Under the pieces are notes generated by a model that saw only the letters and a list, made by a program, of their open reading frames with translations, made no database searches and was not told the origin of the DNA. Shown here piece by piece: positions 1-6,312 of a stretch of DNA of 7,063 nucleotides. How positions within the stretch are numbered: position 1 is the stretch's first letter; every line of letters begins with the position of its first letter. The translations under genes were made by a program, and so were the position numbers. The DNA is from Acidobacteriota bacterium (GTDB taxonomy: Bacteria > Acidobacteriota > Thermoanaerobaculia > Multivoradales > JAHEKO01): NCBI GenBank assembly GCA_027296385.1, contig JAPUJD010000034.1, positions 1 through 7,063 on the forward strand. The letters are read 5' to 3'.

Positions 1-100
1 GCCGGCCAAACGGGGCGGACCCGAGGGTTCTCTCGGCCATCGAGTCGCGCGTGGATCCGACCGCATCACGACGGTCTGACCGTCTCCACTATTTCTCCAC

Positions 101-145
101 GACTGGGGTCGACTCCAGGGGACTGTAGGGGACTCCAGGGGACTC
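101..145. repeat. Five GACT-headed units phased at 10 bp
   Basis: The words GACTGGGGTC, GACTCCAGGG, GACTGTAGGG, GACTCCAGGG and GACTC(gaaac) begin at 101, 111, 121, 131 and 141, exactly 10 bp apart. Units two and four are identical and unit three differs at two bases. A 10-bp period puts each copy on the same face of the helix, which suits a protein-binding array. Arm-type sites of tyrosine integrases are short direct repeats near an attachment core, and the tRNA fragment begins 85 bp downstream. That link is inference. GGGGAC-rich repeats can also flank REP-type transposase elements, so this could be a remnant of such an element. Confidence 0.6.
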
Positions 146-229
146 GAAACCGGTCTCAAGGCAACGAATTATCAAGCACTTAGAGCGAAAGTCGCGCGCC
201 ATCAGCCGGTTACGAAAACTGCCCTGATT

Positions 230-255
230 GGGTTCGAATCCCGTTGGGGACGCCA
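230..255 (+). other. Truncated 3' end of tRNA-Glu, probable attachment-site scar
   Basis: This block has the T-loop TTCGAAT (233-239), the 3' T-stem strand CCCGT (240-244), the 3' acceptor strand TGGGGAC (245-251), discriminator G (252) and encoded CCA (253-255). It matches the 3' end of bacterial tRNA-Glu as I remember it, whose 5' acceptor strand is GTCCCCA. No GTCCCCA, D-arm or TTC anticodon arm lies in the preceding 80 bases. The T-stem also fails just left of the block: TTGGG faces CCCGT, with a T-T mismatch and a T-G wobble where an intact gene would have ACGGG. The match therefore starts abruptly inside the T-stem. This is the pattern left when an integrative element recombines into a tRNA gene and the 3' end is duplicated at the far junction. 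A decayed tRNA gene is the alternative. Confidence 0.6.
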
Positions 256-372
256 ATGCAGACAACTGTCAGCATGCTATCTTGCCATTTCATGGCTCTG
301 CCGGCCCTGTAGGTCACTTTCTTTCAGTGACGTGTAGAGACGGGGCTCGGACAGAGCGGTGTTCCAAATCTC

Positions 373-423
373 TCCCGTTAGGGTACCCAAGCAGGTCGCT
401 GCGATCCCGTTAGGGTGACCCAA
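373..423 (+). repeat. Pair of imperfect repeats echoing the tRNA-Glu 3' end
   Basis: The 12-mer TCCCGTTAGGGT occurs at 373-384 and 405-416, 32 bp apart. It continues as ACCCAA (385-390) and GACCCAA (417-423). Each copy contains a small palindrome, GGGTACCC at 381-388 and GGGTGACCC at 413-421. Both copies resemble the tRNA-Glu fragment tail at 239-258 (TCCCGTTGGGGACGCCAATG). The second copy shares TCCCGTT, GGG and CCAATG with it in order, allowing one gap. They may be degenerate secondary attachment sites, or operator-like sites for an unseen regulator of the downstream pump. The repeat is directly visible; either role is inference. Confidence 0.5.
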
Positions 424-589
424 TGGGAGCTTCTTGGAACTACTCGAAGGAGAGCCCATCAGCTCTCATTCTGGGCCCCCATGCGCACGGGAGGAAATCA
501 CCTTCCCACGTTCTGAATCCGCAGGAAGAAGAAGGCGAATCTCGAGTCGACCGCTGGCGGAGCTGCCCTGCAGAGCCACCGCGCTCGAC

Positions 590-618
590 TTGGGCGACGG
601 CCGAGAACACGGTAGACT
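590..618 (+). promoter_or_regulatory. Candidate sigma70-like promoter for the efflux operon
   Basis: A -35-like TTGGGC (590-595) and a -10-like TAGACT (613-618) are separated by 17 bp. Three of six and four of six bases match the TTGACA/TATAAT consensus, with the most conserved TTG, TA and final T all present. Transcription would start near 625, giving a leader of roughly 57 nt before the adaptor start codon at 682. It is the best-placed candidate I found in the upstream region, but such matches arise by chance. A dyad at 450-467 and the repeats at 373-423 lie more than 120 bp upstream, far for a simple repressor operator. Confidence 0.35.
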
Positions 619-669
619 ACGCGCCTTTGAAGCCGACCACCCGGGCGTAGCTGGGAGGCTGGCGCGAAC

Positions 670-676
670 GGAGGAG
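670..676 (+). promoter_or_regulatory. Strong ribosome binding site of the adaptor gene
   Basis: GGAGGAG lies five bases before the ATG at 682. It supports that start, which also places a complete lipoprotein signal peptide at the N-terminus. Confidence 0.75.
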
Positions 677-681
677 CAACT

Positions 682-1752
682 ATGGAGAACACCCGCACCG
701 GACTTGTGCTCGCCGTCCTGGCGGCCCTGGCGGCCGGCTGTCGTTCGGAGCCCACCGAGATCCCCCAGGATGCAGCCGTCCGGCCGGTCAAGCTCTTGAC
801 GGTCGAGGAGGCCGGGTCGGGCCAGACTCGCCGCTATCCCGCGGTCGTCGAGGCGGCAAAGTCCTCGGATCTGACCTTCCAGGTCGGTGGATTGCTTCAG
901 GAGTTGACCGTGATTGAGGCTCAGCAGGTTCAGAGGGGGACTTTACTGGCGAAGCTGGACCAACGTGACTACCGCAACCGGGTGGAGTCGGCCCAGGCCG
1001 AGTACGACAACGCTGAGACCGAGTACCAGCGAGGGCTGCGTTTGCAGAAAGGCAACGCGATCTCGACGAGCGACGTCGAGCAGCGCAAGTCGCGGCGCGA
1101 CACTGCCAAGGCGCAGCTCGACACGGCGCAGAAAGCGCTCAGCGACACGGAACTGCGTGCCCCTTTTGCAGGTGTCGTAGCCAAGGTGCACGTCGAGAAG
1201 TTTCAGAATGTCCAGCCTCAGGAGAGCATCCTCACGCTTGTGAGTTTGGGCGGAGGGCTCGAGGCCAAGGTCGATGTGCCGGCCAGCGTCGTCGCCACGA
1301 GCCAATCGCGCCAACATGAGCAGGCATTCGTGATCCTCGAAGCGGCGCCGGCGGTTCGCATTCCTGCGGTCTTCAAGGAAGCGGTGCTGGAAGCGGCTTC
1401 CGAGTCGCAGACCTACGAGGTCAGGTTCAGCTTCGGGGCGCCCGACGATCTGGTCATCCTGCCTGGAATGAACGCCACCGTCGTGATCGAGAGCACCGTC
1501 GTGGCAGAGGAGGAGACAGCCGGCGTCGGCGTGGCCATCCCGCTGGCCGCCGTTATGAGCGAGGGCGACCGGAGCTACGTCTGGGTAATCGAGCCGGAGG
1601 CGATGACGGCGTCGAAGCGCTGGGTGACGCTCGAAGCCGGTATCGGCGAAACCGCGGTCGTGACCGATGGACTCGAGCCGGGAGAGACGATCGCGGGCGC
1701 TGGCGCGGCGTACCTGGCCGAAGGGATGAAGGTCCGTCCGTGGACCGAGTGA
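682..1752 (+). CDS. RND efflux periplasmic adaptor (HlyD/AcrA family), lipoprotein
   Basis: Membrane-fusion protein that would bridge the inner-membrane permease and outer-membrane channel encoded next to it. Visible over 356 residues: a lipoprotein signal peptide with lipobox LAAG-C (Cys20 lipidated); a first lipoyl half around 63-95 (DLTFQVGG..L..L.V..); a charged, Gln/Ala-rich alpha-hairpin at about 96-155; the second lipoyl half with LRAPFAGVVA at 158-167, a family hallmark; a beta-barrel region at about 190-270; and a membrane-proximal domain at about 283-354. The length is normal for the family. The start is fixed by GGAGGAG five bases upstream. The residue after Cys20 is Arg, not the Asp that retains AcrA-type lipoproteins in the inner membrane of enterobacteria, so membrane sorting is open. 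It is first in the operon, 88 bp ahead of the permease. The substrate is unknown; the family call is firm. Confidence 0.93.
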   Translation: MENTRTGLVLAVLAALAAGCRSEPTEIPQDAAVRPVKLLTVEEAGSGQTRRYPAVVEAAKSSDLTFQVGGLLQELTVIEAQQVQRGTLLAKLDQRDYRNRVESAQAEYDNAETEYQRGLRLQKGNAISTSDVEQRKSRRDTAKAQLDTAQKALSDTELRAPFAGVVAKVHVEKFQNVQPQESILTLVSLGGGLEAKVDVPASVVATSQSRQHEQAFVILEAAPAVRIPAVFKEAVLEAASESQTYEVRFSFGAPDDLVILPGMNATVVIESTVVAEEETAGVGVAIPLAAVMSEGDRSYVWVIEPEAMTASKRWVTLEAGIGETAVVTDGLEPGETIAGAGAAYLAEGMKVRPWTE

Positions 1753-1754
1753 CC

Positions 1755-1844
1755 ATGGGTGCCCAGAGAGTAGACGGCTGCGGACACGACGTCCGTGGGG
1801 GCGACGGACGGGCCGACGTGGCCTCGGGGAGCACGGTGCGATGA
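1755..1844 (+). CDS. Possible 29-codon leader ORF between adaptor and permease (weak)
   Basis: An ATG two bases after the adaptor stop opens a frame of 29 codons, and its TGA (1842-1844) overlaps the permease ATG (1841) as ATGA. It fills almost the whole intergenic gap. The predicted peptide is Gly/Asp/Arg-rich with no membrane segment and resembles nothing I know. There is no clear Shine-Dalgarno sequence before it, so translation would depend on reinitiation after the adaptor. A role in translational coupling is possible, but chance is at least as likely in GC-rich DNA, where stops are rare. Confidence 0.2.
   Translation: MGAQRVDGCGHDVRGGDGRADVASGSTVR
1781..1809 (+). promoter_or_regulatory. 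Two mutually exclusive small hairpins ahead of the permease
   Basis: CGGAC (1781-1785) can pair with GTCCG (1791-1795). Alternatively GTCCGT (1791-1796) can pair with ACGGAC (1804-1809) across a 7-nt loop. Both use the same central strand, so only one forms at a time. The stems are short and no T-run follows, so this is not a terminator. It could affect translation of the permease, whose weak ribosome site GGGGAG lies at 1826-1831. Regulatory meaning is speculative. Confidence 0.2.
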
Positions 1845-4800
1845 ATCTGGCCGAGTTCTCGATCCGGAACAAGGTCCTGAGCGTCATCGTGATTCTCGCG
1901 GCGCTCTTCGGGGGGTGGTCCGCCTACCAGAGCATGGCGCGCTTCGAGGATCCCGAGTTCGTCATCCGGATGGCGGTGGTCTATACCCAATACCCGGGTG
2001 CCAGCCCGGAGCAGGTCGCCAGCCAGGTGACGGAGCCTCTGGAGACGGCGATCCAGCAGCTGCCCGAGGTCAAGGAGGTCACGTCGGTCTCCTCGGCCGG
2101 GGTTTCGGAGATCACGGTCGAGATCAAATACGAAATCTCGCGCACGAAGTCCGATCTCCAGGTGATCTGGACCAAGCTCCGCAACAAGGTCAAGGACGCC
2201 GAGGTCCGGCTGCCGCCGGGAGTCGCCACGCCGATCGTCAACGACGACTTCGGCGACGTCTTCGGCATCATCTATCTACTCACCGGTGACGGCTATTCGC
2301 CGGCTGAGCTGAAGCGCTACGCCAAGAGCCTGCAGCGGGAGCTGCTTCAGGTTCCCGGGGTCGCCAAGGTCAGCTTGGCCGGCGAGCAGCCGGAAGCGAT
2401 CTACATCGAGATCTCGCGGGAGAGCGCCAGGGCGCTGGGCCTGTCGGTGAACTCGATCTACTCCGCCCTCAGCCAGCAGAACGCGACGGTCGCCGCGGGC
2501 TCCGTCCTGGTCGGCAACCAGCGGCTGGTCATCCAGCCCTCCGGCGCGATCGACTCCGTCGAGGAGATCGAGAACCTGCTGATCTCCACCTCTTCGGCTT
2601 CTGCGGGGGGCGCCCTGATCTATCTCAAGGACGTCGCCACCGTGAGCCGCGAATACCAGACGCCGCCACGGCGGATCGTGCGCTTCAACGGCAAGCCCGG
2701 AATCACGATCGGGGTTTCCGGCATGGCAGGCTCCAATATCGTGGCGATCGGCGAGGCGGTCAGCTCGAAGATCGTGGAGACCGAAGCGCTGCGTCCGATC
2801 GGCATGGCGCTCGACGAGTTCTACCACCAAGGGAAGGTAGTCGACGCCTCGGTCAAGAACTTCGTCAACAACGTGATCGCGGCGATCGTGATCGTCTTCG
2901 TCACCCTGCTCATCTTCATGGGTCTGCGCTCGGGCGTCGTGATCGGTGCGGTGCTTCTGCTGATCATCGCCGCCACGCTCGTGACGATGGATCTGATGGG
3001 CATCCCGATGCACCGGATCTCGCTGGGCGCCCTGATCATCGCTCTCGGCATGATGGTCGACAACGCCATCGTGGTCACCGACGGCATCCTGGTAGGCACC
3101 CAGCAGGGCCGGCGCAAGCTCGACATCGCTAAAGAGATCGTCGATCAGACTAAGTGGCCTCTCCTGGGCGGCACGCTGGTCGGCATCATCGCCTTCGCGC
3201 CGATCGGCTTCGCGCCGGGCAGCACCGCCGAGTACACGGGACATCTCTTCTGGGTGATCCTGATCTCGCTGCTGTACAGCTGGATCTTCGCCCTCACGCT
3301 TACGCCGCTCTTCTGTCAGTGGCTCTTCCCGGAGGCGACGGGGAAGGGCGCGAAGAGCCGGAGCGAGGGCGCGTTCTTCCGTTCCTACAAGGTCTTGATG
3401 CGCCGCGCCCTGCGGAAGCGCACGGCCGTGGTCCTGGTCGTCGTGGCGTTGTTCGTGGTCAGCCTGTGGGGCTTCGGCTTCGTGACTCCGGGATTCTTTC
3501 CGGCCGCGACGACTCCTCAGATGGTTATCGACTACTGGCTACCGCAGGGGGTCGACATCGACCGGACGACCGAAGACATGGTCGAGATCGAGAGCTTCGT
3601 CTCCGGCTTGGAGGGCGTGGACGCGGTCCATGCCCTGGTTGGAGCCGGCACGCTTCGGTACATGCTGGTCTACGCCCCGGAGTCCACCAACCCGTCGTAC
3701 GGCCAGCTCCTGGTCCGGCTCGATGACTACCGATTGTTCGACGGCTTGATGCCACCGATCCGGGAGTTCATCGAAGAGCGGTTTCCGAACGCACAGGCCA
3801 AGATCTGGAAGTTCGTCCTCGGTCCCGGGGGAGGCTCGAGAATCGAAGCGACCTTCAAAGGGCCCGATCCCGCGGTGCTGCGACGACTCGCCGATCAGGC
3901 GAAGGAGATCATGATCGCCGACGGAAGAGCGCTGTTCATCAAGGACGACTGGCGCCAGCGGGTCAGTACGGTGGAGGCGATCTACTCCGAGACCCGGGGA
4001 CGTCGCGCGGGGGTGTCGCGCGAAGACTTCGCGCAGGCTCTCGAGACCAATTTCACCGGCCGCTCCATTGGCGTCTATGTCGAGGGCGATGAGCTCATCC
4101 CGATCATCTCTCGCGCCCCCGCGGCCGAGCGCGCCGGAATCCTGGACGTCGAGAACGTCCAGGTCTTGAGCTCCACCACCGGGGCGGTCGTGCCGATCGG
4201 GCAGGTGAGCGACGGGTTCCGCACTTTCTGGCGGGACGCGCGGTTGCGACGGGAGAACCGCGTCCTGACCATCAAGGCCCAGTGCGATCCCTCCCCGGAC
4301 GAGTTCACCTCCGATCTCTTCGGCCGTCTGCGCCCCAAGATCGAGGCGATCGACCTGCCACCGGGCTACACCCTTGAGTGGGACGGTGAGTACGGGAATT
4401 CGAAAGAATCGAACGAGAACCTCGCCTCCACGCTGCCGCTCGGCTTTCTCGCCATGGTCCTGACCGTCGTGATTCTGTTCGGAGCTCTCCGTCAGCCGCT
4501 AGTGATCTGGCTCGTCGTCCCGCTCGCTCTCGTGGGCGTCGTCGCCGGGTTGTTGCTCACCGGAACACCGATGGAGTTCATGGCGATTCTGGGACTCTTG
4601 GCACTGTCCGGCTTGCTGATCAAGAACGCCATCATGCTGGTGGAGAAGATGGACTCCGAGACGGAGAAAGGCGGCTCTCGGTTTGAGGCGGTCATCGATG
4701 CCGCCGCAACCCGTGTTCGGCCCGTGATGCTGGGCACGTTAACGACCGTCCTTGGCGTGATTCCGCTCTTCTCCGACGCCTTCTTCAAGTCGATGGCCGT

Positions 4801-4915
4801 GGTGCTGGTGTTCGGCTTGACCTTCGCGACGCTCTTGACGCTCGTCATCGTGCCGGTGCTCTACTCCATGTTCTTCAGGATCTCCGAGGAGACGTCAAAT
4901 GCCTCGACTTCGTAG
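1841..4915 (+). CDS. Inner-membrane RND efflux permease (AcrB/HAE1 type, TriC-like branch)
   Basis: Proton-driven pump subunit of 1024 residues, the usual length for the family. Likely membrane helices are one at about 11-29, five between 341 and 493, one at 529-548, and five between 864 and 1012; the two large periplasmic loops lie at 30-340 and 549-863, giving the 12-helix duplicated RND plan. Helix 4 reads GMMVDNAIVV (403-412): Asp407 is kept but the second acidic residue of AcrB is Asn408. Helix 10 has GLLIKNAIMLVE (924-935), with Lys928 matching AcrB Lys940. Early motifs EDPEF (36-40) and NDDFGD (134-139) resemble the TriC branch as I remember it, not AcrB proper; this is inference from motifs. 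GGGGAG nine bases before the ATG supports the start. The gene overlaps the outer-membrane-factor gene by 17 bp, indicating coupled translation. The substrate cannot be deduced; drugs, biocides, fatty acids or lipids are all possible. Confidence 0.95.
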   Translation: MNLAEFSIRNKVLSVIVILAALFGGWSAYQSMARFEDPEFVIRMAVVYTQYPGASPEQVASQVTEPLETAIQQLPEVKEVTSVSSAGVSEITVEIKYEISRTKSDLQVIWTKLRNKVKDAEVRLPPGVATPIVNDDFGDVFGIIYLLTGDGYSPAELKRYAKSLQRELLQVPGVAKVSLAGEQPEAIYIEISRESARALGLSVNSIYSALSQQNATVAAGSVLVGNQRLVIQPSGAIDSVEEIENLLISTSSASAGGALIYLKDVATVSREYQTPPRRIVRFNGKPGITIGVSGMAGSNIVAIGEAVSSKIVETEALRPIGMALDEFYHQGKVVDASVKNFVNNVIAAIVIVFVTLLIFMGLRSGVVIGAVLLLIIAATLVTMDLMGIPMHRISLGALIIALGMMVDNAIVVTDGILVGTQQGRRKLDIAKEIVDQTKWPLLGGTLVGIIAFAPIGFAPGSTAEYTGHLFWVILISLLYSWIFALTLTPLFCQWLFPEATGKGAKSRSEGAFFRSYKVLMRRALRKRTAVVLVVVALFVVSLWGFGFVTPGFFPAATTPQMVIDYWLPQGVDIDRTTEDMVEIESFVSGLEGVDAVHALVGAGTLRYMLVYAPESTNPSYGQLLVRLDDYRLFDGLMPPIREFIEERFPNAQAKIWKFVLGPGGGSRIEATFKGPDPAVLRRLADQAKEIMIADGRALFIKDDWRQRVSTVEAIYSETRGRRAGVSREDFAQALETNFTGRSIGVYVEGDELIPIISRAPAAERAGILDVENVQVLSSTTGAVVPIGQVSDGFRTFWRDARLRRENRVLTIKAQCDPSPDEFTSDLFGRLRPKIEAIDLPPGYTLEWDGEYGNSKESNENLASTLPLGFLAMVLTVVILFGALRQPLVIWLVVPLALVGVVAGLLLTGTPMEFMAILGLLALSGLLIKNAIMLVEKMDSETEKGGSRFEAVIDAAATRVRPVMLGTLTTVLGVIPLFSDAFFKSMAVVLVFGLTFATLLTLVIVPVLYSMFFRISEETSNASTS
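4886..4892 (+). promoter_or_regulatory. Ribosome binding site of the outer-membrane factor, inside the permease gene
   Basis: GAGGAGA lies six bases before the ATG at 4899, within the last codons of the permease gene. It decides the start of the next gene and makes the 17-bp overlap (4899-4915) credible as translational coupling. Confidence 0.7.
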
Positions 4916-6305
4916 ATGGTTGCCGAGTAGCGGAGGGCACGCACTCGTGGCGGCCTTCCTTCTGCTGCCGGGGTGCGCGGTGAACCGACCCCCCGAAGAA
5001 GCCACGGCGGCAGCGGCCGCCGAGGTGCCGGAGCCGCCAGAGGCTTGGACCGGTGAGGAAGTAGCCGGCGACGTGCAGGTCGGCTGGATCGATTCGTTCG
5101 CGGATCCGACCCTTGCCGAGCTGGTTCGAGAGGCGCAGGAGCACAACAAGAACCTACAGGCGGCGGCGGCGAATGTCGAGCGGGCCCGGGCCTTGGCACG
5201 CCAGGCCGGAGCGGCCCTGAAACCCACTACCGGCCTGTCGGTTGGCGGCGCGCGGTCCGGAGTGACGGGGAGCTCGAATCAGACCGACCAGCTCACCGTC
5301 GGCGTCGACATCTCCTGGGAGGTCGACGTGTGGGGCCGCGTTCGCGCCGGCCGACGCGGAGCGGTCGCCAGCGCCGAAGCGGCGGCGGCGGACTTTCTCT
5401 TTGCACAGTATTCACTCGCCGCTGGAGTGGCACGCGGTTACTTCCTCGCCATCGAAGCCGGCCGGCAGGAGGAGGTGGCGCAGGAGACCGTCGATGCCCT
5501 CGAAGAGACGCTGCGCATCGTCAGCTTGCGCTTCGAGAACGGCATGGTCGGGGCGCAGGACGTCTCTCTGGCAAAGTCCGACCTAGCGACGGCACGCGAT
5601 CGTCTCGTGACGGTCCAGGGCTCTCGGCGCGACGCGCAACGTGCGTTGGAACTCCTGCTCGGACGGTATCCAGCCGCAGAGCTCGAGGTGAGGGAATCCC
5701 TGCCGACCCTGCCGCCGGGTCCGCCGGCGGGTCTCCCGTCAGAGATCTTGGAACGCCGCCCGGACCTCGTCGCCGCGGAGCGTCGCGTCGCCGCGGCGTT
5801 CGACGCCGTCGACCAGGCGCGCGCGGCGCGCCTTCCGGCGGTCCAGCTGACGGGCTCGCTCGGCGGCGCTTCGAGCGGATTGTCGAGCCTGCTCGACCCG
5901 GCAAACCTGGCTTGGCGGGCGGGGGCGAGTCTGCTGGCGCCGCTGTTCGACGGTGGTGCACGACGAGAGCAGGTCGAGATCGCGACCGCGGATCAGAAGC
6001 AATCGCTCGCCCTATATGGCGACGCCGCGCTGAAGGCCTTTGGCGAGGTCGAAAAGAGTCTCGATCAAGGCGTCGTGCTGAGCCAGCGCCGCGGGGAGCT
6101 CGAGATCGCGGCACAGGAAGCCAAAGAGGCATACCGCATCGCCGACCTACGCTACCGAGAAGGAGAGTCGGACCTGCTTGATGTGCTGGCTGTGCGACAG
6201 CGGGTTCTCGTCGCCGACACCAATCTCGTGTCGGTCGAGCGGCAGCTGCTGGACCAGCGGGTCAGCCTTCACCTGGCGCTGGGCGGATCTTGGCAAGCGG
6301 AGTGA
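4899..6305 (+). CDS. Outer-membrane efflux factor (TolC superfamily, NodT/OprM type), lipoprotein
   Basis: Exit duct of the pump, expected to form a trimeric beta-barrel with a long periplasmic alpha-helical tunnel. The 468 residues start with a lipoprotein signal peptide ending LLPG-C (Cys26). After a low-complexity Ala/Pro/Glu linker (about 30-50) come GWIDSFADPTLAELV (62-76), typical of the NodT family entry; VDVWGRVRAG (142-151); LPSEILERRPDLVAAERRVA (279-298), the strongest family signature; and LLAPLFDGGARR (345-356), start of the second repeat's conserved turn. Gln/Ala/Glu-rich helices fill 70-110, 155-255 and 355-460 in two structural repeats, as expected. Length and motif order are normal, with no sign of damage. 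It is third in the operon and is very likely the dedicated partner of the adaptor and permease. No obvious terminator hairpin with a T-run follows the TGA; a 7-bp inverted repeat (6303-6309 with 6352-6358) spans a 42-nt loop. Confidence 0.94.
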   Translation: MPRLRRWLPSSGGHALVAAFLLLPGCAVNRPPEEATAAAAAEVPEPPEAWTGEEVAGDVQVGWIDSFADPTLAELVREAQEHNKNLQAAAANVERARALARQAGAALKPTTGLSVGGARSGVTGSSNQTDQLTVGVDISWEVDVWGRVRAGRRGAVASAEAAAADFLFAQYSLAAGVARGYFLAIEAGRQEEVAQETVDALEETLRIVSLRFENGMVGAQDVSLAKSDLATARDRLVTVQGSRRDAQRALELLLGRYPAAELEVRESLPTLPPGPPAGLPSEILERRPDLVAAERRVAAAFDAVDQARAARLPAVQLTGSLGGASSGLSSLLDPANLAWRAGASLLAPLFDGGARREQVEIATADQKQSLALYGDAALKAFGEVEKSLDQGVVLSQRRGELEIAAQEAKEAYRIADLRYREGESDLLDVLAVRQRVLVADTNLVSVERQLLDQRVSLHLALGGSWQAE

Positions 6306-6312
6306 CCCGTGA

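Larger units (their letters stand above)
1..681. other. Gene-poor leader region upstream of the efflux operon
   Basis: I see no convincing gene in these 681 bases. Open frames here are short, lack good ribosome sites and resemble no family I recognise. Frame 3 is open from base 3 to a TAG at 126-128 with GC-rich third positions in its first half. It could be the tail of an upstream gene, but nothing identifies it. Structure seen: a 6-bp hairpin at 70-84 (stem GACGGT/ACCGTC, loop CTG, no T-run); phased repeats at 101-145; a tRNA-Glu 3' fragment at 230-255; a 6-bp hairpin with 7-nt loop at 313-331 (GTCACT/AGTGAC); repeats at 373-423; a dyad GAGAGC-6-GCTCTC at 450-467; and a promoter candidate at 590-618. 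No TetR-, MarR- or two-component-type regulator is encoded here. Confidence 0.6.

Noticed and set aside
70..84. Rho-independent terminator
   Set aside because: The stem is only 6 bp with a 3-nt loop and is not followed by a T-run.
3..128. Frame-3 open reading of about 41 codons running in from the left edge, as the tail of an upstream gene such as an integrase
   Set aside because: Third positions are GC-rich in the first half, but the sequence matches no recognisable motif and its last part is the GACT repeat array. Too little to call.
181..255. A complete functional tRNA gene ending at the CCA
   Set aside because: No 5' acceptor strand GTCCCCA, D-arm or anticodon arm with TTC, and the T-stem has a mismatch and a wobble at its outer end. 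Only the 3' 26 nt are tRNA-like.
434..799. 121-codon + strand frame overlapping the adaptor start
   Set aside because: It is Arg/Pro/Ser-rich, overlaps the signal peptide region of the well-supported adaptor in another frame, and shows no family motif.
943..1887. 314-codon antisense frame opposite the adaptor
   Set aside because: Arg/His/Asp-rich composition typical of the reverse reading of a GC-rich gene; the opposite strand encodes a clear adaptor across the same bases.
2276..3244. 322-codon antisense frame opposite the permease
   Set aside because: Low-complexity Arg/Asp/His-rich translation mirrored from the permease; no start signal or motif.
5330..6181. 283-codon + strand frame inside the outer-membrane-factor gene
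   Set aside because: Arg/Gly/Ala-rich shadow; the other frame carries all NodT/OprM hallmarks over the same interval.
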